Shown here in pieces: positions 53,846 through 63,943 of a stretch of 64,000 nt of DNA (position 1 is its first letter; the number at the start of each line of letters is the position of its first letter). The notes under the pieces are model-generated. The model searched no databases and was not told the DNA's origin. It worked only from the letters and a program-made list of their open reading frames with translations. The stretch is from JBDSLU01 sp963844435 (GTDB lineage: Bacteria; Acidobacteriota; Vicinamibacteria; Vicinamibacterales; Vicinamibacteraceae). The stretch is from assembly GCA_963844435.1 (NCBI GenBank), contig CAWJOG010000021.1:62001-126000 (forward strand), given 5' to 3'. A program made the position numbers and the translations under genes.

Positions 53846-54781
53846 ATGACCGGCATGCATCGCCGTCATTTCCTGGCCGGCGCCAGCAGTGCCGCGGCCG
53901 CGGTCCTGGCACCCTGGCCTCTCGCCGCCAAGCGCACAAAGACCCGCCTGATCCTGCTCGGCACGGGCGGCGGACCGCGTCCGCGCACGGCCAACTCGGC
54001 ATCCGCGCAGGTCGTCGTGATCGACGGCGCGGCGTACGTGGTCGATTGCGGCGACGGTGTCGCACGGCAGCTGGCGTTCGCCGGCATTCCGTTGCCGACC
54101 CTGCGCCACATCTTCCTGACGCACCAGCACTCGGATCACACCGCCGACTACGGCAACCTGATGTGGCTCGCGTGGACCGCGGGGCTGCGGACGCGGGTCG
54201 ACACCTGGGGACCGCCGCCGCTCGAGAAGATGACACACCTGTTCTTCGAGATGAACGCCGCCGACATCGAGACGCGCATCGCCGACGAAGGGCGAGTCCC
54301 GCTGGCTCCGCTGGTCCACGTGCACGAGTTGACCGCGGCTGGCCTCGTGTTCCAGGACGAGCACGTCAAGGTGACGTGCCGCCCTGGTGCGGCATCCGCC
54401 TGTCGTGCCTGCGTTCGGCTACCGGTTCGATGCCGCCGATCGGTCCATCGTCATCTCCGGGGACACCGCGCCGTCGGACGAGTTGATCGCGCTGGCGCGC
54501 GGCGCCGACGTCCTGGTCCACGACGCGTTGTTCCCGGCGGGCGTCGATCGGCTGGTCGCGAACGTGCCCAACGCGGCGACCCTGAAACAGAGCATCCTGT
54601 CCCACCACACCACCGCGGAGGACGCCGGGCGCGTGGCGCAGGCCGCAGGGGTGAAGACGCTGGTGCTCTCGCATTTCGTGCCGCCGGACGATCCGGCGAT
54701 CACGGACAGATGTGGCTCGACGCGGCCCGGACGCACTTCCGCGGCCCGGTCGTCGTCGGCAAGGATCTCCTGGAGATCTGA
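53846..54781 (+). CDS. Tat-exported MBL-fold metal-dependent hydrolase (frameshifted)
   Basis: A protein of about 312 aa. MHRRHFLAGASSAAAAVLAP is a twin-arginine-like signal. The metallo-beta-lactamase fold shows LILLGTGGGPRPRTANSAS, FLTHQHSDHTADYGNL (HxHxDH zinc motif), VISGDTAPSDELI and LVLSHFVPPDD, in the arylsulfatase/RNase Z-like branch. It probably hydrolyses an ester or phosphodiester in the periplasm. Indels near 54380 and 54705 break the frame; the last piece ends RGPVVVGKDLLEI. The GDCCVxC gene starts 3 bp after its stop. Confidence 0.83.
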   Translation: MTGMHRRHFLAGASSAAAAVLAPWPLAAKRTKTRLILLGTGGGPRPRTANSASAQVVVIDGAAYVVDCGDGVARQLAFAGIPLPTLRHIFLTHQHSDHTADYGNLMWLAWTAGLRTRVDTWGPPPLEKMTHLFFEMNAADIETRIADEGRVPLAPLVHVHELTAAGLVFQDEHVKVTCRPGAASACRACVRLPVRCRRSVHRHLRGHRAVGRVDRAGARRRRPGPRRVVPGGRRSAGRERAQRGDPETEHPVPPHHRGGRRARGAGRRGEDAGALAFRAAGRSGDHGQMWLDAARTHFRGPVVVGKDLLEI

Positions 54782-54784
54782 GTG

Positions 54785-55021
54785 ATGGCTGCCGGTGCCA
54801 TTCTGCGGTCGCTGATCACGTGCCCGCACTGCGGTGCGGCTCGCGAGGAGCCGATGCCGACCGACGCCTGCGTGTACTTCTACGAGTGCACCGCCTGCCA
54901 GACGCTGCTCCGCCCGAAGCCCGGCGATTGCTGCGTGTTCTGCTCGTTCGGCACGGTTCCCTGTCCGCCCGTGCAGGCCTCCGGCGCATGTGGTTCGGGT
55001 GAGCCGCCAGCGAGCCGATGA
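54785..55021 (+). CDS. GDCCVxC-domain Cys-rich protein
   Basis: A 78-aa Cys-rich protein. CPHCGAAREEPMPTDACVYFYECTACQTLL forms a zinc-ribbon-like front half, and KPGDCCVFCSFGTVPCPPVQ is the diagnostic GDCCVxC motif, a family in which some members carry selenocysteine and which often lies beside mercury-transport genes. All motif positions here are Cys codons. Its role is probably heavy-metal binding or redox handling. It ends in ATGA overlap with the FhuF-like gene, so it is co-translated with an iron-sulfur reductase. Confidence 0.87.
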   Translation: MAAGAILRSLITCPHCGAAREEPMPTDACVYFYECTACQTLLRPKPGDCCVFCSFGTVPCPPVQASGACGSGEPPASR

Positions 55022-55785
55022 CGACGCCGGAATCCGGTTGGATCGACGGGACCGACCTGCGCGATGCCCGCGCGGGGCCACTCCACGCCTTGCTGCTGCG
55101 CATCGGCGAGGTCGCGAGGACGACCGACCGCCGGACGATCGCCGCGTCGTTCGCGCTGCGGTTCGGGTGGTCGTCGGCTCTTGCCATCGCGCCGTACCTG
55201 CAATCGCGCTGGGTCCCCGACATCGCGCTCGACAACGTCTCGTTCGCGTTCGGCCGGTCGACCGCATTCGAACGCGCGGCGCTGCACGAGGTGCGCGGCG
55301 TGATGGTAGCCGGCGATCCCCGAGCCGCCGATGCGTCGATCTGCACGGTGCCCGACGCGAATGCGCTGCGGCGCGCCCTGCGCGCTGCGCTGGTTGGCCA
55401 GGCGGCGCCGGTCGTGGCCACGCTCGAGCAGTGGTCCGGCTTTGCGCGGCGCGGCACATGGGGCCAGCTGACGTCGGCGTGGGCAGCGCAGTTCATGGCC
55501 ATCGCCGAGCCGCGCGACGACCAGCGCGGCCTCGCTCCCGAGCTCGACGCGTTCTTCGCCGGAGACGACATCGTCGCCGCGATGCGGCCGCGGATGCAGG
55601 CCGTCAGCGTCGACGGCGCGACCTGCCTGTATCAGCGCCGCGCCAGCTGCTGCCGGATGTACCTCCTGCCGGGCGGCAGTCTGTGCACCAGCTGTCCGCT
55701 GGTCGGCGACGAGGAGCGTCAGAAGCTCTTCGTGGCGACCTTCTCGTGCGCGCCTGGGACCAGGATCAGCGGCGCCGAGCCGTAG
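55018..55785 (+). CDS. FhuF-like [2Fe-2S] siderophore-iron reductase family protein
   Basis: A 255-aa protein. The C-terminal RRASCCRMYLLPGGSLCTSCPL matches the FhuF ligand pattern CCX10CX2C for an unusual [2Fe-2S] cluster; the N-terminal helical part (LHALLLRIGEVARTTDRRTIAASFAL) is family-like. In E. coli FhuF reduces ferric siderophores in the cytoplasm, but the substrate here is unknown. It is coupled by ATGA to a GDCCVxC protein and stands beside an MBL-fold hydrolase rather than a siderophore receptor. It is convergent with the GDSL-DUF1080 gene. Confidence 0.83.
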   Translation: MTTPESGWIDGTDLRDARAGPLHALLLRIGEVARTTDRRTIAASFALRFGWSSALAIAPYLQSRWVPDIALDNVSFAFGRSTAFERAALHEVRGVMVAGDPRAADASICTVPDANALRRALRAALVGQAAPVVATLEQWSGFARRGTWGQLTSAWAAQFMAIAEPRDDQRGLAPELDAFFAGDDIVAAMRPRMQAVSVDGATCLYQRRASCCRMYLLPGGSLCTSCPLVGDEERQKLFVATFSCAPGTRISGAEP

Positions 55786-55797
55786 GTGTGGCCCGCG

Positions 55798-57225
55798 CTA
55801 CTTCGCGGTCTTGATCCGGATCCGGCGGTACTCCATCTGCCCGCGATCGCCTTCGAGGCCGATCGGGCCCGTCGGCGGCACCTTCAGGTCGACGTCGAGC
55901 TTCTCGCCGTTCACGGTGGCCGTCGCCGCGCCGTTCTGCACCGTCACGATCATCTCGTTCCAGTCCTGCGGCTTGTACTTCGTGAGGTTCGTGAACGGAC
56001 CAGCGAGCCCGTAGTCGCGGCACTGCAGCTGCGGCCCCCGCAGGTAGACGCCGCTGTCGGCGTTCGGCGTCGCGCGGAATTCGAGCTTGAGGACGAAGTC
56101 CTTCGGGAATTCGCGCTTCGTCCAGATCTGCTGGATGCGTCGCGGCTCGGGCGGTGTGGTGACGACGAGCCGGCCGTTGATGGCCTGGAAGCGGCCGTCG
56201 GGGCTCGACGTCTTGCCGTCGAACCACGCCGTCTCGGTGATGAACGGCCACGTCGCCGCGTTCGGGTCGGAGGCCTGCCATTTCTTCGCGCTCTCCTTGT
56301 CGGCCTCGCTCGTCGGCCGCAGGCCCCAGCCGGTGAGGTCCTTGCCGTTGAACAGGCTCTCGAAGCCGGGTTCGGGCGTGAAGTAGTCGGGTTCGGTCTC
56401 GGTGAGGCCGAGCGTGGCGAAAATCGGCCGCAGCGCCGCGGCGAACTTGATGTAACCGTAGTCGTTCGGGTGCAGGACGTCGGGGAACTCGTCCTTGACC
56501 GGCTCCCCCGTCTTGTCTGCGAACAGCGTCCACGTGTCGAGCGGGATCACCTGCGGGTCGCCCTTGATCGACGCCATCCGCAGCGCGTTGATCTTCTTGA
56601 TGTCCTCGGCCGGCCGCCGCATCGACACCGAGCTTGGCATCACCAGGCAGGCGATGATCGGCATCTTCGGGTTGTGCGTCTTCAACGTCGCGATCAGCAG
56701 CCGGAAGTCGCTGTCGATCGTCTCCGGCGTCGCCTTCTCCTCGAGGTCGTTGGTCCCGATCAGGATCACGACGGCGCGCGGGTTCAAGTCGAGGACGTCC
56801 TCCTTCAGGCGGATGAGGACGCCGCGCGTGGTGTCGCCGCTGATGCCGCGGTTGGCGACCTTGACGCCGGGGAACACGGCGCCGAGGCCGAGGCCCCACC
56901 CCTGCGTGATCGAATCACCAAGGAACACCACTGCGCCCTGATCGCGCTGCACCTGCGTCGACCACACCGTCCGGCGCTGCTTCCACAGGTTCTGGAACCA
57001 CTCCATGCGCCGGATCGGCCCGGTGCCGGGCAGCCCGTCGTCCGTCGCGGGGATCGCGAAGGGATCGGACGGCGCCGCGACCGCGGCGACCGACGGGGGC
57101 GGCGGAGCCGGCTGGGGCGCGCCCTGCTGCGGCGGCGCGGCGACCTGCGCCGCGGCCGGGATACTCGAGATGAGCAGGCAGCCTGCGGCCACGGCTCCGC
57201 GGAGGTCAGACCAGTCGAGTTGCAT
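55798..57225 (-). CDS. secreted SGNH/GDSL esterase fused to DUF1080 domain (copy 1)
   Basis: A 475-aa exported two-domain enzyme. A signal peptide and Pro/Ala/Gln linker precede an SGNH hydrolase domain (VVFLGDSITQGWG block I, ANRGISGDTTRG block II, IGTNDLEEKAT block III and FPDVLHPNDYGY block V with catalytic Asp and His). Residues ~280-475 form a DUF1080 (3-keto-disaccharide hydrolase-like) jelly roll: FESLFNGKDLTGWGLRP, FVLKLEFRATPNADSGVYLRG, WNEMIVTVQNG, GPIGLEGDRGQMEYRRIRI. It probably deacetylates and binds or cleaves plant polysaccharide. It is divergent from ADOP copy 1 and intact, unlike copy 2. Confidence 0.9.
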   Translation of the reverse strand: MQLDWSDLRGAVAAGCLLISSIPAAAQVAAPPQQGAPQPAPPPPSVAAVAAPSDPFAIPATDDGLPGTGPIRRMEWFQNLWKQRRTVWSTQVQRDQGAVVFLGDSITQGWGLGLGAVFPGVKVANRGISGDTTRGVLIRLKEDVLDLNPRAVVILIGTNDLEEKATPETIDSDFRLLIATLKTHNPKMPIIACLVMPSSVSMRRPAEDIKKINALRMASIKGDPQVIPLDTWTLFADKTGEPVKDEFPDVLHPNDYGYIKFAAALRPIFATLGLTETEPDYFTPEPGFESLFNGKDLTGWGLRPTSEADKESAKKWQASDPNAATWPFITETAWFDGKTSSPDGRFQAINGRLVVTTPPEPRRIQQIWTKREFPKDFVLKLEFRATPNADSGVYLRGPQLQCRDYGLAGPFTNLTKYKPQDWNEMIVTVQNGAATATVNGEKLDVDLKVPPTGPIGLEGDRGQMEYRRIRIKTAK

Positions 57226-57337
57226 GCGCGGAGGATACCCGAAAACAGGCCTCGGGCCGATCGCGGCGGCAACGGGACGGGGGGCCTTGCCGTCAGACTA
57301 GCGAGCGCGGCTACCGGCCGGCGCGTGGAGGTCTCCC

Positions 57338-59860
57338 GTGGGTATCGTGCGATCGTCGCTGCGGCATCTCGCCAGCGCGCCCGGCTTCACCATCGTCGCC
57401 GTGCTGTCGCTGACGCTGGGGATCGGGCCGACGACCGCGATCTTCAGCCTGATCGACGAGCTGCTGCTGCGGACGCTGCCGGTGCCGCGGCCCGAAGAGC
57501 TCGTGCTGCTGCGCGTGCAGCACGGCGTCCGCGGTCGCATGAGCCACGCCGGCGAAGGGCAGGGCGGCGTGGATCCGGTGACCGGCCGCGAGGTCGGCAC
57601 GCCGCTGTCGCGCGCCATCTTCGAGCAGCTGCGGACGACGCCGGCGCCGGTGTCCCACGTCTTCGCCTCGGCGTCGTTCTCGCGCGTCAGCGTGATCGCC
57701 GAGGGCGTTCCCGAGCCGGCGATCTCGGCGCAGTACGTCTCGGGCGACTACTACGCCGGCGTGGGCGTGACGCCGGCGGTCGGCCGCCTGATCGCGCGAA
57801 CCGACGACGGAGCGTCGGCGCCGCCGGTCGCGGTGCTCTCGTATCGGTACTGGCAGCGCCGCTTCGACGGCCGCGCCGACGCGATCGGGCGCACCATCCT
57901 GATCAACAGGGTGCCGGCCACCATCGTCGGGGTGTCCGCGGCCGGCTTCGACGGCACCGAGCAGGTTGGCGAGACCGTCGACGTCTCGGTGCCGCTCGCC
58001 CACCACCTGCTGTTCCAGCCGGATCGGCCCTCTCGCGCCAAGCCGGGCTACTGGTGGCTGAGCGTGATGGCGCGGCTCGCGCCTGGCGCGACCGCGGAGC
58101 AGTTGCGTGCCGCGCTCGAGCCCGCGTTCCAGGCGGCGGCCCGCGACGGCTGGGTGTCGCCCGAGCACGCGCTCGCCGACCGCCCAGACGATGTGCGGCT
58201 GTTGGTCGAGCCTGGCGCCCAGGGCCACAACGAAAACCGGCGTGCGCAGCGGATGCCGCTGATGCTCCTCCTCGCCCTCGGCGCTCTCGTGCTCGCGGCA
58301 GCATGCGTGAACGTGTCGACGCTGCTGGTTGCGCGCGCCGATGCGCGGCACCGCGACTTCGCGCTGCGCCTGGCGCTGGGGGCCAGCCGCCGCGGCATCG
58401 TCGGGCAGTGCATTGTCGAAGCGCTGCTGCTGTCGGGTACTGCCACGGTCGCTGGCACCGTCGTGGCGTGGCTGTCACGCGACGCGCTCCGCGCGCTGCA
58501 TCCCTTGGGCCGCAATCCCACGGCCGTGCTCGATCTGCCGCTCGACGGGCGGATCCTCGCGGCGACGGCCGGCGTCTCGGTGGTGTGCGCCCTCGCGTTC
58601 GCGTTGCTGCCGGCGCTGCAGGCCAGCCGCATCGACCTCGCAACGGCGTTCCAGGGCGGTACGCGGACGCTCGGCGGCCGGCGCCGGTCGTGGGTCGTGC
58701 GCGGCCTGCTCGCCGTGCAGGTGGCGCTGTCGCTCGTGCTGCTGGTCAGCGCGGGCCTGTTCTCGCGGACACTCGCCCGCCTCGATGCCGTCGACGCCGG
58801 CTTCGATCAGCGCGGCCTGCTGCTGTTCCGCATCGACGCGACGTCGGCCGGCTATGCCCCCGATCGCGTGGTCGCGCTGCACGATCGGATCCGCGAGCGG
58901 CTCGCCGGGTTGCCCGGCGTGCGCGAGGTCACCTACACGCGCGTCCCGCTGCTCTCCCGGGTGCGGCAGAACAAGTCGTTCGCGCTGCCTGAGATCGGGA
59001 CGGGCAAGACCCGCGCGATCGTGAACACCAACGGTGTCGCCCCCAATTTCTTCGCGGCGATGGCGCTGCCGATCACGCGCGGGCGCGGTTTCGCCGAGGC
59101 CGATCGCGACGGCACGCCGAAGGTAGCGGTCGTCAACGAGACGTTCGCGCGGCAACAGTTCGCCGGTGCCGATCCGATCGGCCGGCGGATCGCCTTCGGT
59201 GCCCCCGCTTTCGACGACGTCGTCGAGGTGGTGGGCGTCGCGCGCGACGCCAAATACACCGACCTGCGCGGCGAGACGCCGCCCACGGTCTACCTGCCGG
59301 CCTACCAGCGCGTCGAAGGCGCGGCGGCGTTCGCGGTGCGCGCCGCCGGCGACCCCGCGGCCCTGATGCCGGCGGTGCAGGCGGCGATCCACGACATCGA
59401 TGCGACGCTTCCAATCCTCGATCTGCGGACGCAGCACGAGCAGATCGAGCGCCTGCACGCGAGCGAGCGGCTGTTCGCGTGGCTCTCCACGTTCTTCGGC
59501 TTCACGGCGGTGGCGCTGGCGGCGGCCGGCCTGCACGGGCTGCTGGCGCAGGCGGTGCAGCGGCGGACGGGTGAGTTCGGGCTTCGGCTGGCGGTCGGGG
59601 CGACGCCGGCGAACGTCGGCGGGATGATCGTCCGCGAGGCGGTGCTGCTCGCCTTCATCGGCGCGGTTGCGGGCCTCGGCGCCGCCGCGCTGCTGGCGCG
59701 GACGGTCTCCGCGATGCTGTTCGGCATCACGGCGATGGATCCGCTGACCTACGCGGGCGCGGCCGCCCTCGTCGTCGCGACGGCCGGCGGCGCCTCGCTG
59801 ATCGCGGCGCGCCGGGCCAGCCGCGTCGAGCCGCTCGTCGCCTTACGTGCCAACGGCTAG
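57338..59860 (+). CDS. ADOP-type MacB/FtsX permease (copy 1)
   Basis: An 840-aa membrane protein of the acidobacterial duplicated orphan permease family. It begins LRHLASAPGFTIVAVLSLTLGIGPTTAIFSLIDELLL (N-terminal helix), has a MacB periplasmic-core domain, an FtsX-like module (residues ~300-400, ALVLAAACVNVSTLLVARADARHRDFALRLALGASR), a second core, and a final FtsX module with TGEFGLRLAVGATPANV. Such ADOPs lack an adjacent ATPase. No PadR gene, often seen next to ADOPs, is present. It is divergent from the esterase-DUF1080 gene over 112 bp, and its end abuts the second copy of the pair. Confidence 0.9.
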   Translation: MGIVRSSLRHLASAPGFTIVAVLSLTLGIGPTTAIFSLIDELLLRTLPVPRPEELVLLRVQHGVRGRMSHAGEGQGGVDPVTGREVGTPLSRAIFEQLRTTPAPVSHVFASASFSRVSVIAEGVPEPAISAQYVSGDYYAGVGVTPAVGRLIARTDDGASAPPVAVLSYRYWQRRFDGRADAIGRTILINRVPATIVGVSAAGFDGTEQVGETVDVSVPLAHHLLFQPDRPSRAKPGYWWLSVMARLAPGATAEQLRAALEPAFQAAARDGWVSPEHALADRPDDVRLLVEPGAQGHNENRRAQRMPLMLLLALGALVLAAACVNVSTLLVARADARHRDFALRLALGASRRGIVGQCIVEALLLSGTATVAGTVVAWLSRDALRALHPLGRNPTAVLDLPLDGRILAATAGVSVVCALAFALLPALQASRIDLATAFQGGTRTLGGRRRSWVVRGLLAVQVALSLVLLVSAGLFSRTLARLDAVDAGFDQRGLLLFRIDATSAGYAPDRVVALHDRIRERLAGLPGVREVTYTRVPLLSRVRQNKSFALPEIGTGKTRAIVNTNGVAPNFFAAMALPITRGRGFAEADRDGTPKVAVVNETFARQQFAGADPIGRRIAFGAPAFDDVVEVVGVARDAKYTDLRGETPPTVYLPAYQRVEGAAAFAVRAAGDPAALMPAVQAAIHDIDATLPILDLRTQHEQIERLHASERLFAWLSTFFGFTAVALAAAGLHGLLAQAVQRRTGEFGLRLAVGATPANVGGMIVREAVLLAFIGAVAGLGAAALLARTVSAMLFGITAMDPLTYAGAAALVVATAGGASLIAARRASRVEPLVALRANG

Positions 59861-59868
59861 CAGATCGA

Positions 59869-61285
59869 GTGATCCGGATGCGGCGGTACTCCATCTGCCC
59901 GCGGTCGCCTTCGAGGCCGATCGGGCCGGTCGCCGGCACCTTGAGCTCGACGTCGAGCATTTCGCCGTTGCACGGTCGCCGTCGCCACGCCGTTCTGCAC
60001 CGTCACGATCATCTCGTTCCAGTCCTGCGGCTTGTACTTCGTGAGGTCCTTGAACGGCCCGGCGAGCCCGTAGTCGCGGCACTGCAGCTGCGGCCCGCGC
60101 AGGAAGACGCCGCTGTCGGCGTTCGGCGTCGCGCGGAACTCGAGCTTCAGGACGAAGTCCTTCGGGAACTCGCGCTTCGTCTAGATCTGCTGGATGCGTC
60201 GCGGCCTCGGGCGGCGTGGTGACGACGAGCCGGCCGTTGATCGCCTGGAAGCGGCCGTCGGGGCTCGACGTCTTGCCGTCGAACGACGCCGTCTCGGTGA
60301 CGAACGGCCACGTCGCCGCGTTCGGGTCGGAGGCCTGCCATTTCTTCGCGCTCTCCTTGTCGGCCTCGCTCGTCGGCCGCAGGCCCCAGCCGGTGAGGTC
60401 CTTGCCGTTGAACAGGCTCTCGAAGCCGGGCTCGGGCGTGAAGTAGTCGGGCTCGGTCTCGGTGAAGCCGAGCGTGGCGAAGATCGGCCGCAGCGCCGCG
60501 GCGAACTTGATGTAGCCGTAGTCGTTCGGGTGCAGGAGGTCGGGGAACTCGTCCTTGACCGGCTCGCCCGTCTTGTCGGCGAACAGCGTCCACGTGTCGA
60601 GCGGGATCACCTGCGGGTCGCCCTTGATCGACGCCATCCGCAGCGCGTTGATCTTCTTGATCTCCTCGGCCGGCCGCTGCATCGACACCGAGCTCGGCAT
60701 CACCAGGCAGGCGATGATCGGCATCTTCGGGTTGTGCGTCTTCAACGTCGCGATGAGCAGCTGGAAGTCGCTGTCGATCGTCTCCGGCGTCGCCTTCTCC
60801 TCGAGGTCGTTGGTGCCGATCAGGATCACGACGGCGCGCGGGTTCAGGTCGAGGACGTCCTCCTTCAGGCGGATGAGGACGCCGCGCGTGGTGTCGCCGC
60901 TGATGCCGCGGTTGGCGACCTTGACGCCGGGGAACACGGCGCCGAGGCCGAGGCCCCACCCCTGCGTGATCGAATCGCCGAGGAACACGACCGCGCCCTG
61001 ATCGCGCTGCACCTGCGTCGACCACACCGTGCGGCGCTGCTTCCACAGGTTCTGGAACCACTCCATGCGCCGGATCGGCCCGGTGCCGGGCAGCCCGTCG
61101 TCCGTCGCGGGGATCGCGAAGGGATCGGACGGCGCCGCGACCGCGGCGACCGACGGAGGCGGCGGAGCGGGCTGGGGCGCGCCCTGCTGCGGCGGCGCGG
61201 CGACCTGCGCCGCGGCCGGGACACTCGAGATGAGCAGGCAGCCTGCGGCCACGGCTCCGCGGAGGTCAGACCAGTCGAGTTGCAT
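59869..61285 (-). pseudogene. SGNH/GDSL-DUF1080 protein (copy 2, disrupted)
   Basis: Nearly identical to copy 1 up to the middle of the DUF1080 domain, with the same signal peptide and SGNH motifs. A Trp codon becomes TAG at about 60181 (QQI-stop-TKREF, where copy 1 has QQIWTKREF), an extra C near 60207 shifts the frame, another extra base near 59970 shifts it again, and the terminal KTAK plus stop are missing because the copy was joined onto the end of ADOP copy 1. The SGNH half is intact. Substitutions elsewhere are largely synonymous, so the damage is either very recent or partly sequencing error. Confidence 0.8.
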
Positions 61286-61398
61286 GCGCGGAGGATACCC
61301 GAAAACAGGCCTCGGGCCGATCGCGGCGGCAACGGGACGGGGGGCCTTGCCGTCAGACTCGGCGAGCGCGGCTGCCCGCCGGCGCGTGGAGGTGGCCC

Positions 61399-63943
61399 GT
61401 GGGTATCGTGCGATCCGCGCTGCGGCATCTCGCCAGCGCGCCTGGCTTCACCATCGTCGCCGTCCTGTCGCTGGCGCTCGGGATCGGGCCGACGACGGCG
61501 ATCTTCAGCCTGGTCGACGAGCTTCTGCTGCGCTCGCTGCCGGTGCCGCGGCCCGACGCACTCGTCCTGTTGCGCGTGCGAGCACGGCATGCGCGGTCGG
61601 ATGAGCCACGCCGGCGAAGGGCAGGGCGGCGTCGATCCCGGTGACCGGCCGCGAGGCCGGCACGCCGCTGTCGCGCGCCATCTTCGAGCAGCTGCGGAGG
61701 ACGCCGGCGCCGGTGTCCGCACGTGTTCGCGTTCGCGCCGTTCTCGCGGGTCAGCGTGATCGTCGAGGGCGCGCCCGAGCCGGCGATCCGGCGCAGTACG
61801 TCTCGCGGCGACTACTACGCCGGCCTCGGCGTGCCGGCCGGCGCTCGGCCGCCTGATCGCGCGGGCCGACGACGGCCCGACGGCGCCGCCGGTCGCGGTG
61901 CTCTCGCATCGGTACTGGCAGCGCCGCTTCGACGGCCGCGCCGACGTGATCGGCGCGCACGATCCTCGATCAACAGAGTGCCGGCGACGGTCGTCGGCGT
62001 GTCGGCGGCGGGCTTCGACGGCGCCGAGCAGGTCGGCGAGACCGTCGACGTCTCGGTGCCGCTCGTCGCACCACCTGCTGTTCCAGCCGGATCGGCCCGG
62101 CGCGCGCCGAGCGGGGCTACTGGTGGCTGAGCGTGATGGCGCGGCTCGCGCCCGGCGCGACCGCGGAGCAGGCTGCGGCCGCGCTGGAGCCGGCGTTCCA
62201 GGCCGCGGCCCGCGACGGCTGGGTGTCGCCCGAGCACGCGCTCGCCGACCGCCCCGACGATGCGCGCCTGCTCGTCGAGCCCGGCGCCCAGGGCCAGAAC
62301 GAAGCCCGGCGTGCGCAGCGGCATGCCGCTCGTGCTCCTGCTGGCGCTCGGCGGTCTCGTGCTCGCCGCGGCCTGCGTGAACGTGTCGACGCTGCTGGTC
62401 GCGCGCGCCGATGCGCGCGCGCCGCGACTTCGCGCTGCGACTGGCGCTGGGCGCCAGCCGGCGCGGCATCGTCGGGCAGTGCATCGTCGAAGCGCTGCTG
62501 CTGGCCGGCGCGGCCGCGGTCGCTGGCACCGGCGTGGCGTGGGTGTCCCGCGACGCGCTCCGCGCCGCTGCACCCGTTCGGCACGCAATCCCACGGCCGT
62601 GCTCGATCTGCCGCTCGATGGCCGCGTCCTCGCGGCGACGGCCGGCGTGTCGGTGGTCGTGCGCCCTGGCGTTCGCGCTGCTGCCGGCGCTGCAGGCGAG
62701 CCGCATCGACCTGGCATCGGCGTTCCAGGGCGGCACGCGGACGCTGCGCGGCCGGCGCCGGTCGTGGGTCGTGCGCGGCCTGCTCGCCGTGCAGGTGGCG
62801 CTGTCGCTGGTGCTGCTGGTCAGCGCCGGCCTGTTCGCGCGGACGCTCCCGCGCCTCGATGCCTTCGACGCCGGCTTCGATCAGCGCGGGCTGCTGCTGT
62901 TCCGCATCGACGCCACGTCGGCCGCTACGCCGCCGATCGCGTGGTCGCGCTGCACGATCGGATCCGCGAGCAGCTCGCCGGGCTGCCCGGTGTGCGGGAG
63001 GTGACCTACTCGCGCGTGCCGCTGCTCTCGCGCGTGCGGCAGAACAAGTCGTTCGCGCTGCCGGAGATCGGCGCCGGGCAAGGCCCGCCGCCCGTGTCAA
63101 CACCAACGGTGTCGCCCCGAATTTCTTCGCGGCGATGGCGCTGCCGATCACGCGCGGCCGCGCCTTCGCCGAGGCCGATCGCGAGGCGGCACGCCGAAGG
63201 TGGCGGTGGTGAACGAGGCGTTCGCGCGCCAGCAGTTCGGCGGCGCCGACCCGATCGGCCGGCGGTCGTCTTCGGGCGCCCCGGCCTTCGCCGACGTCGT
63301 GGAGGTCGTCGGCGTGGCGGGCGACGCCAAGTACACCGACCTGCGCGGGAGATGGGGCCGACGATCTACCTGCCGGCCTAGCAGCGCGTCGAAGGCGCGG
63401 CGACGTTCGCGGTGCGCGCCGCCGGCGATCCCGCGGCACTGATGCCGGCGGTGCAGGCGGCGATCCGCGAGATCGATCCGACGCCTGCCGGTCCTCGACC
63501 TGCGGACGCAGCGCGAGCAGATCGAGCGCCTGCACGCGAGCGAGCGCCTGTTCGCGTGGCTCTCGACGTTCTTCGGCCTGACGGCGGTGGCCCTGGCGGC
63601 GGCCGGCCTGCACGGCCTGCTGGCGCAGGCGGTGCAGCGGCGGACGGGCGAGTTCGGGCTGCGCCTGGCGGTCGGGGCCGACGCCTGGCGAACGTCGGCG
63701 GGATGATCGTCGCGCGAAGCGGTCGATGCTCGCCGCCGTCGGCGCTGCCGTCGGGCCTGCGGCGCCGCCGCGTCTGCTGGCGCGCGACGGTCGGCGTCGA
63801 TGCTGTTCGGGGTCACGCCGACTCGATCCGGTGACCTACGCCGGCGCGGCGCTGCTCGTGGTCGCCACCGCCGCCGCGGCCTCGCTCGTCGCCGCGCGGC
63901 GCGCCAGCGGCGTCGATCCGCTACCGCGCTCCGGGCCGAGTAG
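61399..63943 (+). pseudogene. ADOP-type MacB/FtsX permease (copy 2, multiple frameshifts)
   Basis: Aligns to copy 1 over its whole length. It has many single-base insertions or deletions (for example near 61580, 61640, 61720, 61795 and 61850) and a Tyr-to-stop change (CTGCCGGCCTAGCAGCGCGT near 63378, where copy 1 has CCTACCAG). Substitutions are mostly at third codon positions and the ends match: the start GIVRSALRHLASAPGFTIVA and the end ALRAE, with a TAG at 63941. The synonymous pattern argues for past selection. It is either a newly dead copy or a mis-assembled intact one. Confidence 0.75.

Larger units (their letters stand above)
55814..63943. repeat. tandem duplication of an esterase-DUF1080/ADOP gene pair
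   Basis: Unit 1 (about 55814-59860) and unit 2 (about 59871-63943) carry the same two divergent genes in the same order. Equivalent points are offset by 4060-4061 bp (gene starts 57225/61285 and 57338/61399). The intergenic stretches 57226-57337 and 61286-61398 are almost identical. The junction at ~59870 lies 10 bases after the stop of the first ADOP, at GATCCGGAT, which also begins unit 1. Confidence 0.9.

Noticed and set aside
54785..55021. Selenocysteine-containing GDCCVxC protein.
   Set aside because: All motif positions are TGC/TGT Cys codons and no in-frame TGA with a hairpin is present.
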